The notes beneath the pieces were generated by a model. The model was given only the letters and a program-made list of their open reading frames with translations, had not been told where the DNA came from and searched no databases. Made by a program: the position numbers and the translations under genes. A stretch of 64,000 nt of DNA from Gloeomargarita sp. SRBZ-1_bins_9 (GTDB lineage Bacteria > Cyanobacteriota > Cyanobacteriia > Gloeomargaritales > Gloeomargaritaceae), in contig JAUQVX010000002.1 in assembly GCA_039794565.1 (NCBI GenBank), positions 124,001 to 188,000 of the forward strand, read 5' to 3'. The stretch's first letter is position 1. Each line of letters opens with the position of its first letter. Shown here piece by piece: positions 47,007 through 55,536 of the stretch.

Positions 47007-47273
47007 CTAGTGGCCAATCATCCAGGGGCGACCACAGGTGGAGGCACGCCAGCGCGGTTTGGTCGGTTCGGTTTGCCGCTGCACCAGCCGGGGTTCCGGT
47101 TGCTCCCGCCGTTCCAAGCGCAAGGGACCGTTAAGGGCAACTGCCGGGGGGGTGTAGACCCGCTGCGCCGTTTGACCACAGGTTGGGCAGGTCACCGGCA
47201 GATGCACCTCCGCTAGGGAACGCCACACCTCAAACTCGCCACAGGCCCGGCACCGAAAGTCGTAGGCCGGCAT
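47007..47273 (-). CDS. fmdB: FmdB-type zinc-ribbon protein
   Basis: Small protein (88 residues) of the FmdB regulatory family. Its zinc ribbon has CRACGEFEV and CPTCGQTAQRVY, giving the CxxC...CxxC motif (residues 8-32), after the family start MPAYDFRC. It follows the formamidase gene by nine bases, the classical fmdA-fmdB neighbourhood, and probably affects expression or maturation of the amidase. Confidence 0.88.
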   Translation of the reverse strand: MPAYDFRCRACGEFEVWRSLAEVHLPVTCPTCGQTAQRVYTPPAVALNGPLRLERREQPEPRLVQRQTEPTKPRWRASTCGRPWMIGH

Positions 47274-47282
47274 TGCCCCCTC

Positions 47283-48470
47283 CTAAACCGGCAGAATGTT
47301 GCGGTCGAAAATAGCCGTCGGAATCGCCAGAGTGCAGCAGGCGTTGGGAATGTCCACAATGCCACTGATGCGGCCCTCAATCGGCGCACAACTCAGCAAC
47401 AGATAGGCCTGTTCCCCCGTGTAGCCAAACTTCTGGAGGTATTCAATGGCGTTCAAACAAGCGCGGCGGTAGGCTACATGGGCATCCAGGTAATACTGCT
47501 CGCCCGTAAATTCATCCACGGAGATGCCCTCAAACACCAGATATTCCGAGTAGCGGGGTTCCACAGGTCCGGGTTTGAAAATAGGATTAGTCAGACCGTA
47601 CTTTTCCACACCCCCTTTAATTACATCCACGTGCAGGTCAATATAACCTGCCATTTCAATGGCGCCACAAAAGGAAATTTCCCCATCCCCCTGGGAAAAA
47701 TGAATGTCTCCCATAGATAACTTCGCCCCCTCCACGTAAACCGGGAAGTAAATGCGCGAGCCTTTGGATAAGTTTTTGATGTCGCAGTTCCCCCCGTGCT
47801 CTCGGGGCGGTACCGTCCGGGCGGCTTCGGCGGCTACCCGCTCCCATTCGGACTGGGGTAGGGTACCCAGGATAGCGTTTTGGGGGTTAGGGAGCGCCGC
47901 CAAGGGGGGAATTTGGGGTTTCCAGGGCGGCCCCCCTTTTTCCACCAGCGCCTTTTCCCGGGCATTCCACTTAGCCAACAACTCATGGGATGGGGCGCAG
48001 CCAATCAACCCCGGATGGGGAATACCGGCAAACCGCACACCGGGAATATGCCGCGACGATGTATAAATGCCCTCAATATCCCAAATGGCCTTGGCGGCGT
48101 TCGGAAAATGGTCCGTGAGAAACCCACCCCCATTGTTGCGGTCGAAAATCCCCGTGAATCCCCACTCATCCCCCGGCAACGGGCCAATATCCAGCAAATC
48201 CACCACCAAAATATCCCCAGGTTGGGCGCCGTTGACCCAGATAGGACCGCTCAGCACATGCACCACCGTTAGGTCCACATCCCGCACGTCGCTGGGGTCG
48301 TCATTGTTGGCAATCTGGCCGTCGGTCCAATCCTTGCACTCAATGCGAAAGGTATCCCCCGGGTTGACCGACACCACCGCCGGAATATCAGGATGCCAAC
48401 GGTTGTGGCCTGGCACCTCCTGCTCTGTCATAGGCTTAGTCAAATCCACCTTGAATAGGGTCTGGGGCAT
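47283..48470 (-). CDS. fmdA: Formamidase (acetamidase/formamidase family)
   Basis: Zinc-dependent amidase hydrolysing formamide (or acetamide) to the acid and ammonia. From the ATG at 48470 (MPQTLFKVDLTKPMTEQEVPGHNRWHP) it has 395 residues. Family features: GHNRWHPDIP, DLLDIGPLPGDEWGFTG, HPGLIGCAPS, EHGGNCDIKNLSKGSRIYFPV, GDIHFSQGDGEISFCGAIEM. The start is family-typical; upstream codons are not. It forms a unit with fmdB. In a cyanobacterium it may be part of nitrogen scavenging. Confidence 0.93.
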   Translation of the reverse strand: MPQTLFKVDLTKPMTEQEVPGHNRWHPDIPAVVSVNPGDTFRIECKDWTDGQIANNDDPSDVRDVDLTVVHVLSGPIWVNGAQPGDILVVDLLDIGPLPGDEWGFTGIFDRNNGGGFLTDHFPNAAKAIWDIEGIYTSSRHIPGVRFAGIPHPGLIGCAPSHELLAKWNAREKALVEKGGPPWKPQIPPLAALPNPQNAILGTLPQSEWERVAAEAARTVPPREHGGNCDIKNLSKGSRIYFPVYVEGAKLSMGDIHFSQGDGEISFCGAIEMAGYIDLHVDVIKGGVEKYGLTNPIFKPGPVEPRYSEYLVFEGISVDEFTGEQYYLDAHVAYRRACLNAIEYLQKFGYTGEQAYLLLSCAPIEGRISGIVDIPNACCTLAIPTAIFDRNILPV

Positions 48471-48560
48471 GAGCCGTCTCCTCCGGTTGAATATGCGTTC
48501 ATACGTTAGCGGGATGACCGGCCACGGGGCTGTTGTTTTTGTTACCAATGCCCAAGGGGT

Positions 48561-49874
48561 CTAGGCTGGCAACAGCGCCCGTTTGGGGCCGTGAATCGGG
48601 TCTTCCACAATAATCGTTTGCTCCCGGGCCGCCCCCAGAGAGACAATGGCGATGGGCACCTCCATTTCGCTGGCAAGAAACTGCAGGTAGTCCAAGGCGG
48701 CCTTGGGGAGTTCCTCCAGGGAACGGCAGTGACTTGTAGGGGTTTGCCAGCCCGGGAGCGTGGCGTAAATGGGGCGACAACGGGCAAATTGACGGCTGCT
48801 GTTGGGGAAATTGCGGGTGCGCTGCCCATCCAGCTCATAGGCCACACACACCTTGATTTCCGGCAGTTCGTCCAACACATCCAGCTTGGTGATGGCCATG
48901 CAGTCCATGCCGTTAATCCGCACCGCATAGCGTCCAATCACCGCATCGAACCAGCCACAACGCCGTCGCCGTCCCGTCGTCGTGCCGAATTCCGCCCCCT
49001 TGTCACACAGGTGGTCGCCCTCGTCCCCGTGCAGTTCCGTCGGAAAGGGACCCTCCCCCACCCGCGTGGTATAGGCCTTGGCCACCCCGATCACCCGGTC
49101 AATCATCGTCGGCCCGATGCCGGCCCCCACGCAGGCCCCCCCCGCCACCGGATTGGAGGAGGTGACGTAGGGATAGGTGCCATGGTCCAGGTCCAACAAC
49201 GTCCCCTGCGCTCCCTCAAACAAAATATTGCGTTTTTGCTGCACCGCCTCCCACAGCACCAACGTACTGTCCACCACGTGGGGGCGCAACCGTTCCCCAT
49301 AGGCCAGATACTGGGTGATCACTGCCTCGGCATCCAAAGGAGGCCGGTTGTAGAGCTTCTCCAGCAGGATGTTTTTTTGGGCAATGGTCCAGGTCAGTTG
49401 CTCCCGCAAGCCCTCCGGGTCGAGGAGGTCCTGGACGCGAATCCCCGTGCGGTCGGACTTGTCGGCGTAAGTGGGGCCAATCCCCCGTCCTGTGGTACCG
49501 ATGCGGTAGCGACCCCGGGACTCCTCCTCCGCCTGGTCAATCAAGCGGTGGTAGGGCATGGTCACGTGGGCCGTCTGGGAAATCCATAGCCGTCGGGTGG
49601 AGACGCCCAATTGTTCTAGTTGGTCCATCTCGGCAATCAGGGCCTCCGGGTCAATCACTGTACCGCTGCCGATAATGCAGTCCGTATCGGGATAGAGAAT
49701 CCCCGCAGGAATCAAATGCAACTTGAAGGTGCGACCATTGACCACCACCGTGTGTCCGGCGTTGACGCCCCCCTGGTAGCGCACCACCACATCCGCCGAC
49801 GCACTCAGCAGGTCCGTAATTTTTCCTTTGCCCTCATCGCCCCACTGGGCACCCACAATAATGACGTTTGCCAA
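48561..49874 (-). CDS. purA: Adenylosuccinate synthetase
   Basis: GTP-dependent enzyme of AMP synthesis. 437 residues starting at a TTG (49874) that gives the family N-terminus (M)[17 protein letters not shown]. Longer in-frame TTG at 49934 adds unrelated sequence. Motifs: [43 protein letters not shown] and [14 protein letters not shown]. The ribosome site is weak. The intergenic distance to the prohibitin gene upstream is 56 bp. Confidence 0.95.
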   Translation of the reverse strand: MANVIIVGAQWGDEGKGKITDLLSASADVVVRYQGGVNAGHTVVVNGRTFKLHLIPAGILYPDTDCIIGSGTVIDPEALIAEMDQLEQLGVSTRRLWISQTAHVTMPYHRLIDQAEEESRGRYRIGTTGRGIGPTYADKSDRTGIRVQDLLDPEGLREQLTWTIAQKNILLEKLYNRPPLDAEAVITQYLAYGERLRPHVVDSTLVLWEAVQQKRNILFEGAQGTLLDLDHGTYPYVTSSNPVAGGACVGAGIGPTMIDRVIGVAKAYTTRVGEGPFPTELHGDEGDHLCDKGAEFGTTTGRRRRCGWFDAVIGRYAVRINGMDCMAITKLDVLDELPEIKVCVAYELDGQRTRNFPNSSRQFARCRPIYATLPGWQTPTSHCRSLEELPKAALDYLQFLASEMEVPIAIVSLGAAREQTIIVEDPIHGPKRALLPA

Positions 49875-49930
49875 GGTCGCCAACCGCTCAAACCACAAGC
49901 GATTAAATATATCACAGGGGTTGACCCCGA

Positions 49931-50773
49931 TCAAGAATTGCCCCTGCTGGTCAGGTCTTTGAGGTTGAACAGGAAGGGTACACCGGGGCTATTACCGGTG
50001 AGCACCAGCACCTGGGGCATTTGGGCGCCGCCAGACTTCCAGGCCTCAATCGCCTCCTTTTGCAAGACCAGTTCCCCCCCTTGTGCCTTCAGGGTTTCCG
50101 CCAACAACCGTTGGGCTTCCGCTTTCCCCTTGGCGCGGTTGATTTCCGCTTGAGCCTCCTGCTCGGCTGCCTGGGCGATGTAGACGGCGCGTTGGGCTTG
50201 CTGTTCGGCGATTTGTTTCTCCTCCACCGCCTTGGCAAATTCCGGCGTGAAATTCAAGTCCACCACGCTGGTGTCCAGCACAATAATCCCGTACTTTTCC
50301 AGGCGACTCTGTAGGGAATTGTCAAAGTCTTTTTTCAGTTCTTCCCGCTGGGTGATGGACTCTTCGGCTGTGCGCCGGGCCGCCGCCACCTTAAAGGACT
50401 CCTGGGTTTGGGGGGCAATGATTTTAGCCACGATATTGGCTAAGGACCCCTGGGTGCGGCGGATTTCCACCACCCGGTTGGGGTCAAGGCGGAAGTTAAT
50501 GGCAAAACGGGCCGTCAGGTCCTGCAAATCCTTAGTAGCGCTCTGGGCCGGTACTTCAAATTTCTGCACCGTTACGTCGTAAACATCCACCCGGGAGATA
50601 AAAGGCGGTTTGAGATGCAGGCCCTCCAGCAGGGGCTGGTCTTGGGATTTCCCCAGAATACTGAGCACCCCCGCCTCCCCCGGGTTGATGATCACTACCG
50701 AATTCAGCGCCAACAACAGGAATAAGACTGCGAGGATACTGCCCAGCAAATTACTGACATTGGCGCTTTTCAC
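49931..50773 (-). CDS. Prohibitin/SPFH-domain membrane protein
   Basis: A 280-residue SPFH (band 7) protein of the prohibitin type. It has one N-terminal membrane helix (about 9-30), the SPFH domain to about residue 200, and a charged coiled coil ([24 protein letters not shown]...). The middle contains [21 protein letters not shown] and [22 protein letters not shown]. Prohibitins form ring scaffolds controlling membrane proteases such as FtsH. It probably shares a transcript with purA. Confidence 0.9.
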   Translation of the reverse strand: MKSANVSNLLGSILAVLFLLLALNSVVIINPGEAGVLSILGKSQDQPLLEGLHLKPPFISRVDVYDVTVQKFEVPAQSATKDLQDLTARFAINFRLDPNRVVEIRRTQGSLANIVAKIIAPQTQESFKVAAARRTAEESITQREELKKDFDNSLQSRLEKYGIIVLDTSVVDLNFTPEFAKAVEEKQIAEQQAQRAVYIAQAAEQEAQAEINRAKGKAEAQRLLAETLKAQGGELVLQKEAIEAWKSGGAQMPQVLVLTGNSPGVPFLFNLKDLTSRGNS

Positions 50774-50821
50774 CGTTGCTTGCCTCCCAACCGACCCCCT
50801 TTATTATTCCCCAGGGGTGGC

Positions 50822-51076
50822 TCAATGGCAATAACAGCTCACATCTTGCCCGGCCTGTTCCGCCAGGAAGCACAAGGCTCGCCAGCGCAGGGCCATCAAC
50901 TCCGGGTACAGGGGATTTAACTGACACAAAGCGGGAATCTTAAAAAGCAGCCGTCCCCGGAAACGAATTTCCCGCTCAAAAGGGCAGCGCGCAGGAATCC
51001 ACCAGCAAATTTGCTGAGCCATGCGCACATCCCGAATTTCCAGGTGATTGAGCCAATTTTTCAACAGCGACCACAT
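50822..51076 (-). CDS. Mo-dependent nitrogenase C-terminal domain-like protein
   Basis: An 84-residue protein matching the small family named after a C-terminal domain of Mo-nitrogenase. Pattern: LKNWLNHLEIRDVRMAQQICWWIPARCPFERE, LFKIPALCQLNPLYPELMALRWRALCFLAE, ending with a Cys-containing tail. Such stand-alone proteins are common in cyanobacteria that do not fix nitrogen; function unknown. Conserved cysteines (residues 24, 31, 51) might bind metal. Three TTAAC repeats lie about 185 bp upstream. Confidence 0.75.
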   Translation of the reverse strand: MWSLLKNWLNHLEIRDVRMAQQICWWIPARCPFEREIRFRGRLLFKIPALCQLNPLYPELMALRWRALCFLAEQAGQDVSCYCH

Positions 51077-51260
51077 ACCTCACCCCTAAAACACAGCCTG
51101 ACTTATCTGGCGGACGCGACCATTTCCTTCACGTCTCACACCCCACTCCCCATGCTAGGAAATGCCTTTGCTGACTGGCTAGGAGGGTGTCAGGGCATTC
51201 TCAGAAAACTGGCCCGTCCCCATGCTTTTCCCAGCACAGCTATACACTTCATTTCTCATC

Positions 51261-51290
51261 TTAACAAAATTTAACTTTATTTAACTTTAG
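51261..51290. repeat. Three TTAAC repeats with 10-bp period
   Basis: Three consecutive 10-bp units, each starting with TTAAC (51261, 51271, 51281); the last two differ in only one base (TTAACTTTAT, TTAACTTTAG). The core is the cyanobacterial Pho-box core, but the period is 10, not 11. Located between larE and the Mo-nitrogenase-like gene, upstream of the latter. Candidate regulator site with one protein per helical turn. Confidence 0.5.
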
Positions 51291-51301
51291 TTTTTGGTGG
51301 G

Positions 51302-52117
51302 TTACCTGGGGGGGTTGAGTTTACCGCTGCGGAAGCCTTCCAAATCGAGGGTCACGTAGCGAAAGCCCAAGGTTTGAAAGTGCTGCACCAAAGCCCCTAA
51401 GTCGGTGGTCTGGACAAAGGCGGGAATCTGGTCAGCAGGGATTTCAATCCGAGCGGTATCGCCGATGGAGCGCACCCGCAGGACGGACCAGCCTTGTTGT
51501 CGGAGATAGCGTTCGGCCTGGGCCACCCGCTGGAGTTTGGCCGCATCCAGGGGTTCACCGGCAGGAAAACGAGAACTCAGGCAGGGTTGGGCCGGTTTGT
51601 CCCACCAAGGGAGTCCCAAATGGCGGGAGATGGCCCGCACCATACGCTTGTCAATCCCCAGTTCACTCAGGGGCGACCGTACCCCCCGTTCCCGGGCTGC
51701 CTGTATCCCTGGGCGGTAATCCTGCTCATCGTCGGCATTGACCCCATCGACCACTTGGGCGCCACCGTCTTGTTGGGCCAGGGCCTGTAGCCGGTCATGG
51801 AGTTCGCTTTTGCAGAAATAGCAGCGGTTGACGGGGTTCCGGGCGTAATTGGGGTTGGCCAGCTCCTGGGTGAGGATGCACTGGTGGCGAATGCCGATGA
51901 ATTGGGCCTGGGCTTGGGCCTCCTGTAGGGCTTCCGGCGCCAGGGACGGGGAAACGGCGGTAACTGCCAGGGCACGCTCTCCCAACACGTCATGGGCCAC
52001 TTTGGCCACCAAGCTACTATCTACCCCGCCGGAGTAGGCCACAATGACGCGCTCCCACGGTGCAAACCAGCGATACAGGGCGTCAAGGTAATCCTGAATC
52101 CCCAGGGCAGTGGTCAT
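51302..52117 (-). CDS. larE: ATP-dependent sacrificial sulfur transferase LarE
   Basis: Enzyme of nickel-pincer nucleotide synthesis that donates sulfur from its own cysteine to the pyridinium precursor. 271 residues. PP-loop SGGVDSS at residues 29-35. NRCYFCKSELHDRL is family-typical. The sacrificial-type cysteine lies in QPCLSSRFPAGE (C179). larB is at the right end of the window, 11 kb away, and larC was not seen. The 5' leader carries two competing hairpins. Confidence 0.92.
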   Translation of the reverse strand: MTTALGIQDYLDALYRWFAPWERVIVAYSGGVDSSLVAKVAHDVLGERALAVTAVSPSLAPEALQEAQAQAQFIGIRHQCILTQELANPNYARNPVNRCYFCKSELHDRLQALAQQDGGAQVVDGVNADDEQDYRPGIQAARERGVRSPLSELGIDKRMVRAISRHLGLPWWDKPAQPCLSSRFPAGEPLDAAKLQRVAQAERYLRQQGWSVLRVRSIGDTARIEIPADQIPAFVQTTDLGALVQHFQTLGFRYVTLDLEGFRSGKLNPPR

Positions 52118-52385
52118 TACACTTGCTGCCGTGCGCTCCCCTCAATTTTATGGCGGGGGAAGGGGCAACGGATCAATGCCATCCGTTGAGGGGCTAGAAA
52201 AGTCGCAGGGCTATGGCAGTAGCAGGGGGTTCCGCTTGCTCTAGCTCCCCGAAAAGGCAAGGCGGTGATGGGCTTGCGCATCCTGACCCCCATAGCCTGC
52301 AAAGCTGGGCCAGGATAGACGCCAACGGCAAGTGGGTCTCCCACTTCCCCACGGGCTAAACCTCTGGCGCAGGCGGGCACATCCC
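52118..52385 (-). promoter_or_regulatory. Structured interval between gun4 and larE
   Basis: About 268 bp, read on the minus strand as the larE leader. Two overlapping inverted repeats compete: CAACGGAT/ATCCGTTG (52166-52173 with 52181-52188) and CCCCTCAA/TTGAGGGG (52138-52145 with 52186-52193), sharing three bases. A third small hairpin (AAGTGGG/CCCACTT, 52330-52346) lies nearer gun4. The rest resembles no gene. It might be a regulatory RNA or the relic of an IS605-type 3' end. Confidence 0.4.
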
Positions 52386-53057
52386 CTAATCCCAAGCCGG
52401 ATGCAGCAGCAGCGCCTCCAAGGCCCGCACCCCCCGTTTCTGGTCCCATAGGGGCAGGTGGCCCGCCGGTGCGTTCACGCTCCAGATGAATTCCTCGGGA
52501 TAGCGGGGCCAGGTATCCCCTTTGTACCAGCCGATGGCCTGCCAGAACTTTTCCCAATTACGGCCACAGCCCAACCAAATCTGCCGCTGCACCCGAAAGC
52601 CAAACCTCCCCAGGGAATACAACCGCCACAGGGCGTCCAGGGTTTGCAAATCCACCACCGGCAAGCGGCGCACCTCCGTAAAATAGAGCCAAACCCGCCC
52701 CTCGACCCCCGCTAATTGACACAACTGCTGGCGCGTCCAGGTATCGGCGGCCTGCCACTGCTCGGCCAAAAGCAACTCCAGCAGTGGCTGGTAGTTCACC
52801 CCCTGGCTGGAGCACAAGGGCACCACCCCCTGGGGAAATTTCTCCCTCACCGCCGGCAGGTCCGACCGCCACAGCAGTTGATAGATGCAACCATCCAGCA
52901 CCTGGGGAAAGTCTGGTCCCTGGGCGCGCTGTTGCAAATACCCCAACAGGGCCAAACCTGCCTCCGGGCCGCCTGATAGCCATTCGGTCAACCAGGTGCG
53001 TTGCTGGGCCGGAGAAAGGGACTCCAGCTTGTCGGCGAAATCCGCCACCGCATTCAT
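52386..53057 (-). CDS. gun4: Mg-chelatase regulator GUN4
   Basis: Porphyrin-binding activator of magnesium chelatase in chlorophyll synthesis. From the ATG at 53057 it has 223 residues: an N-terminal helical bundle (to about 75) and the GUN4 core with DLQTLDALWRLYSLGRFGFRVQRQIWLG, WEKFWQAIGWYKGDTWPRYPEEFIWSV, and APAGHLP. The start overlaps the pterin synthase stop by four bases. Confidence 0.93.
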   Translation of the reverse strand: MNAVADFADKLESLSPAQQRTWLTEWLSGGPEAGLALLGYLQQRAQGPDFPQVLDGCIYQLLWRSDLPAVREKFPQGVVPLCSSQGVNYQPLLELLLAEQWQAADTWTRQQLCQLAGVEGRVWLYFTEVRRLPVVDLQTLDALWRLYSLGRFGFRVQRQIWLGCGRNWEKFWQAIGWYKGDTWPRYPEEFIWSVNAPAGHLPLWDQKRGVRALEALLLHPAWD

Positions 53058-53920
53058 TGCCCCACTGCCGTCGCCAGGGAGGGTGCGCCGGTGTCCCCCA
53101 GCACGTCCGCTGCGTAAATTTCGCAAGCGTTGTTGGGGCTTTCAACCAACTTCACCTTGTACAATTCTGCCCCCAGCTGCCGGATGGGTTCCCGCAACTG
53201 CTGGGTGATGTACAGGGCGATGTGCTCCGCCGTGGGCACCACTTCCCAGAAATAGGGGATGTCTTGGTTGAGGAAGGTGTGGTCTAGGGGTTCGACGATC
53301 TCCCGCTCGATTACCTCCTGCAGCGCCACCAGGTCCACCACCATCCCCGTAACCGGGTCAATCTCGCCGCGTACGGTGACCTCCAGGTGGTAGTTGTGGC
53401 CATGGCCGTGGGGACGGGCGCATTTGCCGTAGGTGGCGTAGTTTTGCGCCTCGGAAAAATCAGCCCGCGCCAGCCGGTGGGCCGCGCTAAAGTGGGTGCC
53501 AACGGTCAAATAGGCATTCATAGCCTCTCCTCGGTATTCAGCCCAAAGCTCGGGATGTTCGTACAACTGGATGGATGCCAGGGGCAAGTGGGTCCACAGC
53601 CGCTGCCAGATGGCATAGGCGATAAATTCCGTTGCGGGCAGGGTTTGGGCAAATTCCGGCCAGGCTTGGTTCAAAAACGTCTGGTCTAGGGGTTCTACCA
53701 CCTCCCGCTGGATCACCTGTTTGACCTCCGATAGGTTCAGCACCATGCCGCAATCGTCCATTTCTCCCGCCATGGCCACGTAGAGGGTGTAGTTGTGCCC
53801 ATGGCCCGGAAACAAGCTGCTTTTGCCAAAGCGCCGCCAATTCTCCGCCTCGGACCATTGGGGGACGTAGTAACGGTGACTGGCCGAAAACTGTGCTCGC
53901 CGCCGGATGATACAGCGCAT
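53054..53920 (-). CDS. Double-domain 6-pyruvoyltetrahydropterin synthase/QueD-like
   Basis: Two PTPS-type domains in one 288-residue chain (about 1-130 and 135-278). Zinc ligands: H15 and GHGHN (39-43) in the first, H148 and HGHGHN (171-176) in the second. The catalytic cysteine typical of QueD is present only in the second (C167); the first has Ser in its place. PLDQTFLNQ and PLDHTFLNQ repeat in both, and E260 follows. Could serve pterin, queuosine or cyanopterin synthesis. ATGA overlap with gun4. Confidence 0.88.
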   Translation of the reverse strand: MRCIIRRRAQFSASHRYYVPQWSEAENWRRFGKSSLFPGHGHNYTLYVAMAGEMDDCGMVLNLSEVKQVIQREVVEPLDQTFLNQAWPEFAQTLPATEFIAYAIWQRLWTHLPLASIQLYEHPELWAEYRGEAMNAYLTVGTHFSAAHRLARADFSEAQNYATYGKCARPHGHGHNYHLEVTVRGEIDPVTGMVVDLVALQEVIEREIVEPLDHTFLNQDIPYFWEVVPTAEHIALYITQQLREPIRQLGAELYKVKLVESPNNACEIYAADVLGDTGAPSLATAVGQ

Positions 53921-54021
53921 GACCCTCGCCCAAAGTCCCTTTTGATTGTACCGGCCCAGAAGAAGACTTGCCAGCGGGACCCCGGGGTAGAATGACCTAG
54001 AGGAAAACGGTTTGGCGGGGG

Positions 54022-55203
54022 ATGCCTGTGGATGGGCTGATACTGGCAGGGACAGGACTGGCGGCAGTGCTGCTGGTGGAAATCATCCGGGATAGCTATC
54101 ACGCCCTGTGTCATGTCATCCCGGGTTTGGGGCGTTGGCACAACCGGCACCACGCGGCCTACCGCCGGGATTTGTCCATCGTTTCCTTGGAGGCGTTTCG
54201 TCAGTCCCAGCTTTACCACGACCTCACGGAGTCCGTGCTGCTGGTGAGCGTCAGCTTGGCGGTGGCCCTGTTAACGGGTCAACCGGGGATGTGGGTGGGG
54301 GTGGTTTACGCAGCCAGTTTTTTACTGGGGGCCACGCGGCGTTATCTGTGGGCCACGGGCGATACGGACTACAACCACCGGCCCGGACCCCTCCTGGAAC
54401 CGCCGAGTCGCTGGTGGGTCAATCGCACCTATCACTGGCGCCACCACTTTGACAATGTCCATGCCTACTACAGCGGCGTGTTTCCCCTGGTGGATAAGGT
54501 GTTAGGGACGGCCCTTTCCCTAAAGGGGAAAAAGGTGGGGATTACCGGGGCGTCGGGGGCTTTGGGGCAAGCCCTGTGCCGGGAATTGGTGAAAGCGGGG
54601 GCCAAGGTCACGGCTATCACTACCCATCCTGACGGTTTCCCTCGGCAACCCGAGATAACGGTGGTGGGCTGGCAGTTGCACCAGGAGCAGGCTCTGTTGC
54701 CGGTGCTGGAGAAGCTGGATATTCTCATCATCAATCACGGGCTGAATGTGTACCGGCGGCGGGATTTTGCGGCGATAGAAACCTCATTGCAGGTGAATGC
54801 TCTGTCGGTGCTGCGGCTGATGGAGTTGTTTTTCCAGACGGTCACCGGCCCCGAAGCCAAGGCCACGAAAGAACTTTGGGTGAATACCTCCGAGGCGGAA
54901 GTATCCCCGGCCCTCAGTCCCCTGTATGAATTGAGCAAACGCTTGATCGGCCACCTGGTGACCCTGAAACGGCTGGATAATGTCTGTGTCATTCGCAAGA
55001 TCGTGTTGGGGCCGTTTCAGAGCCGGTTGAATCCCTTTGGGGTCATGTCGCCGGGGTTTGTGGCCAAAGCGATTGTGTTTTTGGCGAAACGGGATGTGCG
55101 GGACATGGTGGTGACGGTCAATCCCCTGACCTATCTGCTGTACCCGCTGAAGGAGGCTGTCACCCTCTTGTACTACCGCCTGTTTAGTCGCCCTTCATGC
55201 TGA
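54022..55203 (+). CDS. Sterol desaturase-like/short-chain dehydrogenase fusion
   Basis: A 393-residue fusion. The N-terminal part has membrane helices and histidine clusters of the fatty acid hydroxylase type (HALCHVIPGLGRWHNRHHAAY, YNHRPG, YHWRHHFDNVHAYY). From about residue 165 an SDR domain follows with GITGASGALGQALCRELVKAG and the catalytic-type Tyr-Lys in YELSKRL. Known in cyanobacteria as a bifunctional desaturase/dehydrogenase; the substrate is unproven. Start by ATG at 54022; the next gene overlaps by seven bases. Confidence 0.85.
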   Translation: MPVDGLILAGTGLAAVLLVEIIRDSYHALCHVIPGLGRWHNRHHAAYRRDLSIVSLEAFRQSQLYHDLTESVLLVSVSLAVALLTGQPGMWVGVVYAASFLLGATRRYLWATGDTDYNHRPGPLLEPPSRWWVNRTYHWRHHFDNVHAYYSGVFPLVDKVLGTALSLKGKKVGITGASGALGQALCRELVKAGAKVTAITTHPDGFPRQPEITVVGWQLHQEQALLPVLEKLDILIINHGLNVYRRRDFAAIETSLQVNALSVLRLMELFFQTVTGPEAKATKELWVNTSEAEVSPALSPLYELSKRLIGHLVTLKRLDNVCVIRKIVLGPFQSRLNPFGVMSPGFVAKAIVFLAKRDVRDMVVTVNPLTYLLYPLKEAVTLLYYRLFSRPSC

Positions 55204-55508
55204 CCTTGCATTTGCCGGATGGAACCCTGCGGGTGGCGTTGGCGGATCAGGCGGCGAGTGACCTGCTGTCTCGCTTGCAGGCTTTGCACCGGTCCTGGCA
55301 ACAGGCGGTTCCCCCACCCCGTCCCCAACTGGATGTGGTTTATGCCGATCCGGTGCGGATAGAGTTTTTCTGTAACCCGAATCTCTGGCCCCATCCCTCG
55401 GCGGCCCAGGTGCTGGTGACAGTGCGGCATCCCCAGGTGCAGCTCAGCGCCCAAATGCCGTTGCCCCAGTTGTTAGCGGACCTGGAGGCGTGGTTGGCCG
55501 GAGCTTAA
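55197..55508 (+). CDS. Conserved-looking hypothetical protein
   Basis: A 103-residue soluble protein overlapping the preceding fusion gene by seven bases. It starts MLTLHLPDGTLRVALADQAA; the middle has VVYADPVRIEFFCNPNLWPHPSAAQVLVTVRHP. No known domain. Coupled position and lack of any competing frame support it. Confidence 0.6.
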   Translation: MLTLHLPDGTLRVALADQAASDLLSRLQALHRSWQQAVPPPRPQLDVVYADPVRIEFFCNPNLWPHPSAAQVLVTVRHPQVQLSAQMPLPQLLADLEAWLAGA

Positions 55509-55536
55509 GCTAATCCCGTGGGTGTGAGGTGAATGG

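Noticed and set aside
48591-49589. Plus-strand open frame of 332 codons inside purA
   Set aside because: Antisense shadow of purA, no recognisable domain.
52189-52385. Relic of an IS605-type element 3' end
   Set aside because: The composition and small hairpins are suggestive, but I could not match any terminal sequence or transposase remnant with confidence.
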